This document shows, one piece after another, positions 21,730 through 33,590 of a stretch of DNA of 64,000 nucleotides. The notes beneath the pieces are model-generated. The model was given only the letters and a program-made list of their open reading frames with translations, made no database searches and was not told where the DNA came from. The translations under genes were made by a program, and so were the position numbers. Position 1 is the first letter of the stretch. Each line of letters begins with the position of its first letter. The DNA comes from Simmondsia chinensis (lineage: Eukaryota > Streptophyta > Magnoliopsida > Caryophyllales > Simmondsiaceae): the NCBI GenBank assembly GCA_018398585.1, contig JAGTTD010000008.1, positions 11,792,501 to 11,856,500 of the forward strand, given 5' to 3'.

Positions 21730-22493
21730 TCCTCCCAAAATGTGCCTAGTGTTGTTGCAAATGGTTACGTCTACTACCACGGCCCCCATGACCTCCATGG
21801 AATTTGGATTTGCATCCTTGTATGTCAATCACATCCTTTCCCCCGGCCCATGGAGTCCCGAGACTGACCATTCATAGCTAAAGCGGGAGCATGGTCGGGC
21901 TTGTAGCATCCCTCAAGACATGGAAGAGCCGCTTCTTCATCAGAAATAGATGTCTTAAGCTCGTCAAAAGTGAGGTTTTTTGAGAGTTGTGTATGAAGGT
22001 ATTAAAGGGTCCATGCTCAGGGACTAGTGATTCAACAATGGTGAGGTTGTGAACTATGGCTTTGAGCTAAGTGGGATAGGTGTCCATGGATTTACGTTCT
22101 TTGGGAAGAGTAGCAAGTTTGTAGCGAAGGTCAAATTCTTTTACTACAGAATGATCCCAAAAGTACTTAGTGAGAGCATCATGCATTTCTTTGGAAGGGG
22201 GATAATGTGCGGCATCATTTGGGAGTGAATGGAAAAGAGAAACAAATAGACAGGTTTGACTACTCTTATTAATGCATGAGCACACTATATGGTCAGGGTT
22301 TGGCTCATAGGTGCCATCAGGGTTTTTTTGACGATGAGGGAAGGGGATGATGCATCAAGGAACCACATGACATGATTAGCTCGAAGAATCACTAAGATTT
22401 GCTCGCACCATACTTATAGTTAGTTGAGGATCAAGTTTAACAGTAATAAGACCAGAAATAATTGTGGTAGATAGGAACCTTGATGGGAAGGGT
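21730..22493 (-). pseudogene. Copia gag fragment, 3' half (Copia-C)
   Basis: The minus-strand frame at 22067-22480 reads ANHVMWFLDASSPSL and, further on, KEMHDALTKYFWDHS and LRYKLATLPKERKSMDTYP. This matches the gag (UBN2-type) domain of Retrofit-like copia elements: a core helix region, then a Leu-rich stretch ending in K-x-x-x-S-M-x-x-Y. A Gly/Arg-rich tail (GGHGGRGS) is readable at 21765-21810. The gene is split by Copia-B, and its beginning lies at 29026-29600. Confidence 0.65.
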
Positions 22494-23507
22494 TGTTGGA
22501 AAAATGATGCAAGCTAAATCTAAATTTGTAGGAAAGTTGTATCCCACTTTGTGAATACCCTCCATCCCACATTGACAAATTAAGGGGATGGGGTTGGGTT
22601 TATAAGGGTGTATGTTTCTAACCTATTTGAATTAAGTCTTGGGTGAAGGAATGGTAGGAACCACACGCGCCAGCGTGCCGCCCTCCCGCCGCGCCATGCC
22701 GTGCTCGGGTGTGGGTGTGGGTGATCCTTTTGTTAACATGTATATTTATTTTACAGAAAATATATTCACTGCATTAAACTTACAGTTGCTAATTACTGCT
22801 GCAATTAAAATATAGCTGTTAAACCTCATAATTTCTTCCTAATACGTTTTTATCCATTGGAATCACAATTAACTGCTGCTAATTAACATCAGAACCGTTT
22901 ATAGCTGTTGAAAGGGTTTTTGCATTAGTATAAATATACGAGAAGCTAGTGCTTGCAAAACATAACAATCAAGACATCATCTCTTCCTATTCTCCTCTTC
23001 CCCTATTCTCATTCTCTCCTTTTGGTCATTCCCAGCAAAGTTCTCATTCTCTCTTACCCGACGATTAAAGAGTGCACGTTAAGAGTCGGACCGTATTAAT
23101 TCTAGAGGATGGTCGTCGACACGTCTGTTTGCACCAAAGCGGAGACGAAATCGTCTTTAAGGACAGGTATTTCCCACGGCACGGTATCTTCGGTATTTTC
23201 TATTCTACTCTCCCTCATTCGGTATTATTTGATTGTCGTGTTCATCTATTTGGCTGCTTTTTTATATACAAAATTACAGGAATTTTTATGGCATTATACC
23301 AAAGTTTAATGCTAAATTTTTTGCTGATTTTCGGCGTTTCATTTAGTGTATTTTTTTGGTTATTTTCAGCAGTATTTTCAGTTATTTTTAGTAGTATTTT
23401 TCGGTTATTTTTACTGTAATTTCAGCAGTATTTGATACTATATTTTACAGCAGTATTTTACGCAGTATTCTATGCTGTATTTTCGTTATACACGTTATTT
23501 TCTAACA
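22494..23507 (+). mobile_element. Copia-B 5' LTR
   Basis: TGTTGGAAAAATG to TCTAACA, 1014 bp. It contains a GC-rich patch (22660-22710), a TATA-like ataaatatac at 22930-22940, a CT-rich stretch (22975-23055) and a T/A/G-rich end in which cagtatttt-type units of 12-30 bp recur from 23340 to 23470. Frames of 66-115 codons inside it (23072-23419) are chance. Confidence 0.9.
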
Positions 23508-23542
23508 ATCTAAACGACGATTTCACGTACTTATATTTGAAC

Positions 23543-24409
23543 ATGGCAACCAAAATATCCCTTCTCGACATGTCTAAGGATGACCCTCTTGACGGGAAGA
23601 ACTACAAGAGGTGGTCCCAAACAATATTATTTTTTCTACAACTAGTATGTATTGATTATGTACTTTATGAGAAAAAGGCACCCGAAGGTGAAAATGAGAA
23701 AAAAGCTTATGAGGAAAAATTTTCCGTAGACAATCGAACCTGAAGGGGAAACTTACTGCATTACATGATTGATGGGCTCTTTGATATATATGTAAAATTA
23801 AGCATGGCAAAAGAGATTTGGGATTCCCTACAGAAAAAATATAGGTGCGATGATGCAGGGACTAGAAAATACGCTATTAGTAAGTGGTTAGATTTCAAAT
23901 TCGTGGACAATAAACCAATCATTAATCAAGTCCGTGAATATGAAAACATAGTAACTACTCTTTTGTCAAAAGGCCTTAAAATTTGCGAAATAGCTCAAGC
24001 ATATGTTTTAATAGAAAAACTTTCACCTTCTTGGAAGGATTATAGAAACCTACTTATGCATAAAAAGGACTTGACATTAGAGGAGTTAGTAAACCACTTA
24101 AAAATTGAAGAATAAAATAGGCTTAAGGACAGGGGATACGCATACTCCGACCAATCTAAATCTAATATTGTCGATGCTAGGCCTAGTACTACTAATAGGT
24201 TCAAGAACAAAGGAAAAAAGCACCACTCAAATTTCAAGCCTGGTGGAAAGATTCAAAAGCCGAACAACAAATTCCTCGAAGATTGCTATCACTGTGGAAA
24301 ACGTGGACAAATGGCCAAAGATTGCAGAAGTAAAAGAATCCAGCCTAAGGGCCCAAAAAACAAAGCCCACCTTGTAGAAGCAAAGAATATTGTAGCTGTT
24401 GTTTCATAG
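23543..24409 (+). pseudogene. Copia-B gag
   Basis: It starts at ATG 23543 (MATKISLLDM), only 35 bases after the LTR. LDGKNYKRWSQ is the copia gag N-terminal box. The central domain shows AKEIWDSLQKKY and ENIVTTLLSKG, and the helical end LTLEELVNHLKIEE. The zinc knuckle CYHCGKRGQMAKDC (about 24286-24330) has Gln where the zinc-binding His should be. In-frame stops occur at 23741 and 24113 and just before protease at about 24407, all single-base changes with the frame kept. Nucleocapsid function would be lost twice over. Confidence 0.85.
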
Positions 24410-25860
24410 GTGAACCTGGTAAACAACATGACTGAGTGGATAGTGGATACCGGGGCTACCAGGCATATCTACACAAACAAAAACATGTTCCAAGATTACC
24501 AGAAGATGTCCGATGGAGAGGTGGCCTATATGGGCAATTCTGCAGCCACACCAATCCTCAGAAAAGGGAAGATTTCTTTAAAACTCACTTCTGAAAAATT
24601 TCTTACTTTAACAAATGTGTTGCATGTGTCTGATATTCGTAGAAATTTGATTTCGGGTAGCCTTTGAATCAAAGATGGGTTGAAATTATCCTTTGACTCA
24701 GACAAGTTAGTCCTGACTAGGAATGGAGAAGTCGTGGGCAAGGGTTTTTGTAATGGTAGTCTCTTTGTCCTTGATGCTGTTTGCATGAATAACATTGCTA
24801 GTACCTCTTCTACTTATATTGTTGAATCTCTTGAATTGTGGCATGCTCGCTGAGGACATATAATTGTTGAATCAATTAAACGGCTTAAGAAGATGAACAT
24901 GATCCCTAACTTCAGTGATGTCAACTTTAATAAGTGTGAAGTATGTGTAGAAGCTAAATGTGCTAAAAAAACCCTTTAAGTCCATTGAGAGACAAACTGA
25001 ACTTCTTGAACTAGTTCACACTGATTTAGGAGACTATAAAAGTCTGATGAGTGGAGGTGGAAAAAGATACTACATAACCTTTGTAGATGATCACTCGAGC
25101 TACTCAATGGTATATCTTCTAAGTGCTAAAGATGAAGTAAAAGAAATGTTTTTTAAATACAAAGCTGAAGTAGAAAATTAGTTAGGAAGGAAAATAAAAG
25201 GAGTTCGGTCTGATAGAGGCGGAGAATATGATCCAACCTCTCTAGAAAGATTTTGTGAGGAAAATGGAATAATACATGAGCAAAGCCCTCCCTACTGTCC
25301 ACAGTCTCATGGTCTTGCAGAGAGAAAAAATAGAACTTTAAAAGGTATGATGAATGCTATGCTTATTAGTTCTGGACTACCTGACAACATGTGGGGGGAG
25401 GCGATATTATCTGCTTATGTTGTACTTACTAGAGTTCCTCATAAAAAACGACATAAAACCCCATACGAAATGTGGAAAGGTTATGCGCCTAGTCTAAAAT
25501 ATTTAAAAGTGTGGGGGTGTATAGCTAAGGTTGGGTTACCTGACTTCAAACGGAGTAAAATTGGAGCTAAGACTGTTGATTCTATTTTTATCAGATGTGC
25601 TCATCATAGTGTTGCTTATCGCTTTTTGATTAAAGGATCTAATGATTCATATACATGTGGTAGTATTATGGAATCTAGAGATGCTGAATTCTTTGAACAT
25701 ATATTTCCCTTGAAATCTAATGATGCACAGCCTCCTAGTTTGCCTTCTCATAATGTAACTGCCAGTCACGATAACACTAACGATATAGACACTCCTGAAA
25801 TTCGAAGGAGTAAAAGAGCTAGGAAAGAAACCAACTTTGGACCTGACTTTGTTACCACTT
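24410..25860 (+). pseudogene. Copia-B protease and integrase
   Basis: The aspartic protease active site reads WIVDTGATRHIY at about 24440, intact. The integrase zinc finger spans H in ELWHAR (about 24840) to KCEVC (about 24937). The DDE residues are in LVHTDLGDY (about 25015), VRSDRGGEY (about 25205) and GLAERKNRTL (about 25310). The C-terminal part continues to RRSKRARKE (about 25805). Damage: stops at about 24665, 24851 and 25179, and a one-base gain in an A-run at 24964-24970. All catalytic residues survive, so decay is recent compared with its neighbours. Confidence 0.88.
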
Positions 25861-27455
25861 TCCTACCAGAAGATAATTTCATAGATGAAGAAATTGCAAA
25901 TGTCTATATGTTAGAGGAAGACCCTAAAACTTATGATGAGGCTATAAGATCAGTTGACTCTACTTTTTGGAAGGAAGCTATTAATAGCGAACTAGAATCA
26001 ATTCTAAGTAACCACACATGGGAATTGGTAGACCTTCCTTGAGGTTGTAAGCCAATAGGTTGTAAGTGGGTCTTTAGATAGAAAATGAAGGCTGATGGGG
26101 CAATAGACAAGTTTAAGGCAATGTTAGTGGCTAAGGGTTACACCCAGGAAAAGGTGTTAGACTATTTTGATACTTATTCACCTGTCGCTAAAATCGCCAC
26201 GCTTAGAGCTTTAATCGCCCTTGCGTCTATCCATGATTTAGTAGTGCATCAAATGGATGTTAAAACAGCATTCCTTAATGGTGACCTAGATGAAGAGATT
26301 TACATGAAGCAACCTGAGGTTTTGTTGTCCCTGGTAATGAAAATAAAGTTTATGAACTTGTAAAATCTCTATATGGTCTCAAACAGGCACCTAAACAATG
26401 GCTTGAGAAATTTAACAGCACGCTAGTGGCCAATAATTTCCTTGTAAACAATGATGATTCTTGTGTGTACTCTAAGTCTGATTCAATTAGATTTGTAATA
26501 ATTTGTCTATATGTTGATGATATGCTCATATGTGGCACAGACTTGAATGTTGTTAGTGAAACGAAAAACTTTCTATGCTCTAAATTTGAGATGAAAGATA
26601 TGGGTGAGGCAGACGTGATTTTAGGAGTTAAAATTGTAAAAACTGCAGAAGGCAAAAGTCTAAACCAGTCTCACTATATTGAGAAGATACTTAGAAAGTT
26701 CAACATGGTCAATACTGATCCTATAAGAATACCTTATGATTCCAGTGTACATCTAACTAAACATAAAGGTGTTGCTATGTGCCAATCTGAATATGCCAAA
26801 ATAATTGGCAGTGTTATGTTTCTAATGAACTATACTAGACCTGATATTGCATATGCTATAAGTAGACTCAGTAGATACACACATAATCCTAATTAAGAGC
26901 ATTGGAATGCATTAAAAAGATTGCTTAAATATTTGAAAAGAACTGTGGATTGAGTATGGAAAGTTTTCCACTGTATTAGAAGGATATTGCGATGCCAATT
27001 GGGTGTCTGATAATGACGAAATTAACTCCACTAGTGGGTATATATTCACGCTAGCTGGAGGTGCCATATCTTGGAAGTCCTCTAAGCAATCTTGTACTGC
27101 TACGTCTACTATGGAATCTGAGTTTATTGCTCTTGAGTTGGCAGGTCATGAAGCCGAGTGGCCAAGAAGTCTATTGAGAGACGTGCCATTGTGGGGGCTT
27201 CCAGCTCCATCAGTGTCACTTCACTATGACAGTCAAGCTGCAATTGCTATGGCTAAGAACAAGGTTTATAATGGCAAGAGGAGAAACATTCGTCTCTGGC
27301 ATAAAATCGTGAATGATCTACTAGAAAGTGCAGTGATATCACTAGACTATATAAAGTTCGAAAAGAGTCTTGCGGATCCGTTGACAAAAGGCCTTTGTCG
27401 TAAAATGATTGTAGAAACATTGAGGGGGATGGGATCAAAGTCTATACATGAATAA
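25861..27455 (+). pseudogene. Copia-B reverse transcriptase and RNase H
   Basis: RT starts around DPKTYDEAI and FWKEAINSELESI (25920-26000). It continues with VAKGYTQEKVLDYFDTYSPV, HQMDVKTAFLNGDLDEEIYM (26250-26310) and an intact YVDD box at 26510-26521. RNase H has [14 protein letters not shown] (26980-27015), [16 protein letters not shown] and [10 protein letters not shown] (27365-27395), and ends at a natural-looking stop at 27453-27455. Breaks: stops at about 26041 and 26078, a frameshift near 26318, a stop at about 26894 and a shift near 26950. Length and order match an autonomous copia pol. Confidence 0.9.
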
Positions 27456-28054
27456 ACTGTGATGTATCCGACCCGGTCTCAACAGGTTCAATGTGAAAAG
27501 TCATAGTTTCATTCGAGAAATGCACTGTGTCTAATGTTGTCCCTCCCTGTGGTGAGATAGTGCGGAGACGGGTCTATAGCCATATGTTTGGTGGTGTAAG
27601 TTAGGCTCGCACTTGATGGACACTGTCTATATGTTGCCAAGAGGTAAGGTTGAGCTTAAGCTCTTAATGGACCCATGTCCATATGTTTGGTGGTGTGCGG
27701 TAACACACACTTTATGGGATCCACCTATATAAGTGTGGGAGTCTAGCCGCTCCCTATGAAGGATTAAGACTTGCCTTCTAGAGCGCCTATGAATATCCAG
27801 GACGAGAGCATTGCCAATTAAATGCACCAAATCGCAGGAGTTGTCGAGATCTGGAGTTTGGTATGTGTCCAAGTAGAAGACTATACAACCCCTTGTGAGG
27901 TTCAAGACGAGAGTCAACTTGCAAGATGTTGGTCCTAAACTTAGGTTGCGCTAGGTGATGATTCAAGTTGCAAGACATCGGCACTGAAGAACTAAACTCC
28001 CTTTGCCCAGTCTGTTTCTATCTTTCTTCCTCGCTCGTATTCTTTGTGGGGGAT
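27456..28054 (+). other. Copia-B 3' untranslated region and polypurine tract
   Basis: 600 bases without a frame. The phrase ccatatgtttggtggtgt occurs at about 27579 and 27679, showing a diverged 100 bp tandem duplication. It ends in tttgtgggggat (28043-28054) against the LTR start, which serves as the polypurine tract. Confidence 0.7.
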
Positions 28055-29025
28055 TGTTGGAAAAATGATACAAGCTAAATCTAAATTTGTAGGAAAGTTG
28101 TATCCCACTTTGTGAATACCCTCCATCCCACATTGACAAATCAAGGGGGTGCAGTTCGGTTTATAAGTGTGTATGTTTATAACCTATTTGAATTAATTCT
28201 TGGGTGAAGGAATGGGGGGAACTACACGCGCGAGCGCGCCGCCTGCCCACTGCGGTGTGCCGTGCTCGGGTGTGGGTGATCCTTTTGTTAACATGTATAT
28301 TTATCTTACGGAAAATATATACGCTGCATTAAACTTACCATTGCTAATTACTCCTGTAATTAAAATATAGCTGTTAAACCTCATAATTTCTTCCTAATAT
28401 GGTTTATCCATTGGAATCATAATTAACTGCTACTAATTAACATCAGCACCGTTTATAGCCGTTGAAAGGGTTTTTGCATTAGTATAAATATAGGAGAAGC
28501 TATTGCTTGCAAAACATAACAATCAAAACATCTCTTCCTGTTCTCGGCTTCCCCTGTTCTCATTCTCTCCTTTTGGTCATTCCCGGCAAATTTCTCATTC
28601 TCTCCTACCCGACGATTAACGAGTGCACGTTAAGAGTCGGACCGTGTTAATCTTGGAGGATGGCCTCCGACACATCTGTTTGCACTGAAGCAGAGACGAA
28701 ATCATCTTTTAGGACAGTGGTATTTCCCACGGCATGGTATCTTCAGTATTTTCTAACTCTCCCTCTCTCGGTAGTATTTGATTGTCGTGTTCATCTATTT
28801 GGCTGTGTTTTTTTTTTATACAAAATTACTGGAATTTTTTACTAATTTTCGCTATTTCATTTACTGTATTTTTTTGGTTATTTTCAGCAGTATTTTTGGT
28901 TATTTTTTGCAGTATTTTTCGGTTATTTTTACAGTAATTTTAGCAGTATTTGTTACTGTACTTTACAGCAGTATTTTACGCATTATTGTATGCAATATTT
29001 TCGTTGTACATGTTATTTTCTAACA
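28055..29025 (+). mobile_element. Copia-B 3' LTR
   Basis: TGTTGGAAAAATGA to TCTAACA, 971 bp. It follows the 5' LTR along its whole length, with scattered substitutions and about 40 bases fewer, mostly lost in the T-rich repeat part (28840-28990). Confidence 0.9.
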
Positions 29026-29600
29026 ATGGTAAGTCGACAGGTTCAATTTCCTAAAATTTAAAACCAAGATTGGGGGGGGAGGTTGTATAGAGCATGGAAT
29101 TGGGGATGGTGCATGCATTAGTGTTGAGGCCAACAATAGATTATGAATCACAGCATAAGTGGATCTAAACAATCCACTTGTCATCAAGGGACCATGAATT
29201 GATCATCCAGTGAGAGAAGCTAAAGAAGTAGAATTAGAGCTGTCAATACTGTGCGAGAAGGAACCAAGTTAGGTGGGTGGTGTTAGCTGGGTATAAATTG
29301 GGGGAGCCAGGGTTGAGGTTAATGAGGCGGTGGTGATGGAGAGGAAAGGGAAGGAGATCGTGTTGCCGTTAATATCGATCGTGTTGCCGTTAATATCACC
29401 TGATCGTTGCTAGGGTTTTGATTCACCAATAGGGGAGGCCGCTGCGATAGGATGAGCACCAAGGGAGAGAGTTGTGGAACTTGACTATGCATTGCCCGGA
29501 GAGGAAGAAGGTGTGCAGCGCCTAGGGCTGGGAGAAAGTCATAGAATGAATTAGGGTTTGGTATGCTATGATAACATTACATGAGAAAGTAGTTTAGAGA
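29026..29600 (-). pseudogene. Copia-C leader and gag N-terminal fragment
   Basis: This is the other side of the Copia-B insertion. The minus-strand sequence from about 29580 reads as a Pro/Ser-rich start and runs into the insertion point at 29026-29030, with several stops. A 21 bp unit, gatcgtgttgccgttaatatc, is repeated in tandem at about 29358-29400. Upstream attggtattatc (29607-29618 region) may be a worn primer site. Assignment rests on continuity with 21730-22493. Confidence 0.4.
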
Positions 29601-30107
29601 TAATACCAATTAGGGCTGCTGATGTGTCATTATATAGAGAGAGTGAAGGAAAGCACATTAGAGTCTAGGGACACTAGTACACAATGTCGTGTCCTTAATA
29701 TATCAATCTTTGATAGGTTTTAGTAATAATTATGCTACTAGTGTAAATCTATATATATTTATTCACTATGTCATATATGCATGTGCCATGTTTTATGACA
29801 AAATAGCATAAAGGTAATCGAATTAGTGGTCCAAGAATATTTTTGTTATTTATATTGTATATTACATACTAATTTTAACTCAAATATTTGAATACTATTG
29901 GTAATATATGAATTTTTAAAATTTTCCTACTATATGTAAGTGAGTTATTGTCTCATATATTTAAAATATTTTATTATATATTTCATATTCATATGTCGTT
30001 ATGATATGTCCAATATTTTGAAGAAGACTAGTTCTGTTCTTCATATACCACCTTGATGATAGTACCATGGTGGACAGCGTGGTAACACTGCTTACTACTT
30101 AATTTAT
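29601..30107. other. Unannotated AT-rich spacer
   Basis: No frame or known element. It may include a worn LTR of Copia-C (tcattatatagagagagtg at 29630), but no second copy is in the window to prove it. Confidence 0.35.
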
Positions 30108-31096
30108 CTTGGTGGTATTATGTGAGTTCGATTATGTTAAACAGTTACAAGTCGTGAAAGCCAAAAGATTGACATCACAAACACAAGATTTCAAAACTAA
30201 AGCAACGAAAAAATGAACACCAGTATTTTTACGTTGTTCAAACCAAAAAAAGATGGTACTAGTCATCAACTCCCTATTTGTAGAGAGATATCCACAATAT
30301 TGGCAACTATTACACATTACAAACAAATTAAAACCCAAGAACTCAAATGCAAACTCAATACATGGCTTCTAAGACAGGAATTTGACAATCTAACCCTAAA
30401 TCTGTAACGTCATCCCACCAGCAGCAAGGAACCACCATGGGCCTAGGCTCTGAAGCTTGGAACCACCTTGGATTGCTCAGAGAAAGAAGTAGAGTAGGGT
30501 TTTTCTCACAGCGACTTGCAAAAGTGAAAGGATGAAAGATTTTTTACGAGATAAATACGCGAAAATGAATCCTAATTTCCCAAACCTTAATCCCTTAGCC
30601 ATTGATATCCCCACCTCCTCATTTGTGTGCCACCCAAACTCATTCTCAGCCATTTATAATGCAACGATGAATGACCCATATTTCAGAAAAGAAACATAGA
30701 TTTGACGGCTCACTTCGTACCCCTTTTTTGACCTCGATTTTTGGATGAATGACAGGCATCCCTCAATTAACTTAATGTTGGTACGGTGGGGCAACGGGTA
30801 GCAAGGCACACGTTTAGGAACTAAGTACATAATGAGGAGGGGCAGAATGGTCATTGACCAAATGAATACAATTTTGAAAGTAGAACGGTTAAGCCCTCAG
30901 TTTTGCAATTAATTACAATATTTGTCATTCCTTTACACAGAATACAATATGCAGTGTTTTGAGTTCCTCTTTAATAAGAAGTGATGGGTTTATGTATTGT
31001 TACAATCCTATTGTGTGTCTAAGCTCATTTTGAGCTCGTTTTAGTCCTAAATCTCATATTTACGCATGGTATACGATATATGAGTACCAATTAGCA
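30108..31096 (-). mobile_element. Copia-D 3' LTR
   Basis: It aligns with 42344-43312. The right edge ccaattagca gives TGCTAATTGG on the minus strand; the left edge is worn (tTGGTGGTATTATG against TGTTGGTGCAATTATG in the partner). Edges are good to about five bases. Confidence 0.65.
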
Positions 31097-31200
31097 ATCT
31101 CTAGCTTGGTAATCATATGTACTATCCACTAGATCCTCTCTAATATTGAAGAGCGATATCGCAAATAGTTTATCCAAGATTTAATTCCGTTTAGACAAAT

Positions 31201-32620
31201 TTAATACACTTTATAAACTTCTCCAAACGAACTAATTTCATGCCCATGTCTGCCGGGGTTCTCCTTGATATGTATTTTCAGCAAGTCAACTTGGTTTGCC
31301 TCTAACTTGTCTATGACAAAATACCTCCTAATGGCTAAGTGTTGGGTCCTATCATGAAATATTAGGTTTGCGCACAATGTCATAGCTGACTCGCTATCTA
31401 AATATATCTTAGATGATCTTATGTTTAGATTGATTTCGGACAGCAAAACTCTAAGTGAAATCCCCAACTTTGGCCTCGAACTAATGGCTCCATAGGTTAA
31501 GGTAAATATATAAGCTGAGGTTTACATTCTTCTATCTAAGTCACTAGCAAAGTCAGCATCCACATACCCTTTTAGTGTTAGATCACTTTGGTCTCTACCA
31601 AATGTTGAGCCTAAATCTAAAGTTCATTTTATGTGCATAAAATAATTGTTTTACTCCATCTTAATGGACTTTGCCTGGATCGGCCTTAAACATAGACAAT
31701 ACACTCATAGGGAATAATAGGTCTGGTTTAAAACATGTCATAGGATACATTGAAGATCCTATTGCATTGGCATAGGATATACTAAACATCCTATGTTTTT
31801 CCTATTCTGTTTCTAGGAATTGTGTTGCTGAAAATCCATATTGTGATGCTATAGGTAGTTTTGCAACCTTCAAATCATACGTGTTAAACCTTTTTAACAC
31901 TTCAATCAAATAATGGTTTTGAGATAATTGAACTATTTTTAAAGACCTCTTCGTGATTATGTCCATTCCTTATATTGTCTTAGCCTCTCCCAAGTCTTTC
32001 ACATCAAAGGAGCCATTCTATCTGATTTTTAATTCATGTATTTATTTCTTGGACCTTCTTGCTAAGAGCCTACCATCAATATAGATAGTAGGAACATATC
32101 ATTATCACAATCAACAACTTTTAAATAAAAGCATGTGCCATGAATGGATCCAGTAAAACCACTAGCAAGCACAAAGACATCAAACCACTTTCTAGGTGAC
32201 TATTTTAAGTCATATATGGATTTTTTCAGCACACAAACAAAATCATCATGGTTTGGTTCAACAAAACAATAAACTTGAGCCATAAGGATTTCTTCCTTAA
32301 GCTCACCATGAAAAAATGCAGTTGTTACATCCATTTGTTTAGGTATGTATCAAATTCGAAAGTTAACACATTTTATGAATACTAATTGTAGTGTGTTTCA
32401 CAATAGGGGATAAATCTTTAGTGGAATCTACCCTCTCCTTTTAGGTGAAACCCTTGGCCGACAATCTGGCCTTAAACCTAGCTTTCCTTCAGGTATTTTA
32501 AGTTCCTTAACCTTAAATACCCACTTTCAACCTATTAACATTTTACCCTTTGACTTAGGAACTAATACGCAAGTCTGATTTTTCCTTAAGCTTTCCATTT
32601 CTCCAGCCATGGCATTCAAC
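31201..32620 (-). pseudogene. Copia-D reverse transcriptase and RNase H remnant
   Basis: The minus-strand RT part shows KQMDVTTAFFHGELKEEI at about 32280-32335. The place where Y-V-D-D should be (about 32090) reads only hydrophobic residues, so the active site is gone. RNase H has GYVDADFASDLDRR (31520-31565), IYLDSESAMTLCANLIFHDR (31340-31405) and the end HIKENPGRHGHEI. The frame is interrupted about every 30-60 codons. Confidence 0.75.
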
Positions 32621-32999
32621 CATTCTACTGAATGCCCACTGCTAATGGCCTTAATACAAGTCAATGGTTCAGGCTTTACATATTCTAAGGCAGTATTAAG
32701 GGCATGGCCTATACAATCTGCATATTCATACCTATATAGGGCCCTAACCTACCATCTTACCCTATTGCTAGCAAATTGGTAGTTATTTAAGTTCTGGTAG
32801 GCCTTGATTTGGTTTTATTCATCATTACTAGGTCTATTTGTTTCATTTTTAGGTTTGTATTGAACTGGTTCAGGTCTGTTTTTATCTGGATCAGTTTCAT
32901 TCTAGTCATTTTCATATAAGTTGTCCTCTAATTTAATACTACGGTTAATTTGGTTAGGTGGGTTCATTTCAAATTCATATAAGTCGGAATCAATGGTCC

Positions 33000-33590
33000 T
33001 AATAGCAGTTGAACTATTACCTAATTGTTTCACCCTCATTAAAGGTGATATCCTAACTACCAATGGTTATAATCCTACTCCCATCCTTTGTACCTAATGT
33101 ATAACCTTTGATCCTTGAAGGATAACCTAAGAAAATGCCCTTAATAGCCTAGGTTATAGTTTTCTCTCACTTTGGTGTGCAAAGGCGGGACAGCCAAAAA
33201 TGCTATAGGTTGGAGTCCACAGAGGCTTTCGGGGTTTTCATTTTTAAAGTAGAATTGTAGATCTATTTATTAAGTAGGCAGCTATATTAACAACCTCATC
33301 TCAAAATTGTTTTTGCAATCTAGATGAAAACAACACGCATCTCACATGATCAAGTAGTGTTAGGTTCATCCTTTCGGCTACACCGTTCTGTTGATCGGTT
33401 TTTCTAACTATTGTGCATCTTTTAATACGATAATCATCACACAATGCATCAAACTCCCTATTCACAAACTCTAGACCATTGTTAGTCCTAAGCACCTTCA
33501 CATTTGTACCTGTTTGGTTTTCAGCTGAAGTCTTCCACTTAACAAAGTTCTGAAATGCCTCATAATCATCAAATATAGTGTTATTAGCAA
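33000..33590 (-). pseudogene. Copia-D integrase remnant fused to gag zinc knuckle
   Basis: The minus-strand frame 33301-33645 reads FQNFVKWKTSAENQTG, VLRTNNGLEFVNREFDALC and QQNGVAERMNLTLLDHVRC. The second catalytic Asp is Asn (LRTNNG); the Glu in VAERMN is kept. The same frame begins with the gag zinc-knuckle tail (MGHIELYCHEKKKPK), so the protease and integrase N-terminus, including its first Asp, were removed by an in-frame deletion. A diverged C-terminal part (SRIKGYTLGTKDGS) lies at about 33070-33125. Confidence 0.75.

Larger units (their letters stand above)
22494..29025 (+). mobile_element. Copia-B: complete-structure Ty1/copia element
   Basis: Two LTRs (22494-23507 and 28055-29025) enclose a single gag-pol reading frame broken only by point stops and a few frameshifts, on the plus strand. 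The order is gag, protease, integrase, RT, RNase H. Flanks AGGGT (22489-22493) and ATGGT (29026-29030) form a 5 bp target duplication with one mismatch. It is the youngest-looking coding element in the window and sits inside the older Copia-C gag. Confidence 0.9.

Noticed and set aside
23072..23419. Open frames of 115 and 66 codons before Copia-B gag
   Set aside because: They lie wholly inside the 5' LTR. The corresponding 3' LTR frames (28660-29023) differ in length and reading. T-rich chance frames.
30132..30407. Open frames on both strands at the left of Copia-D
   Set aside because: Inside the LTR; not preserved in the partner LTR.
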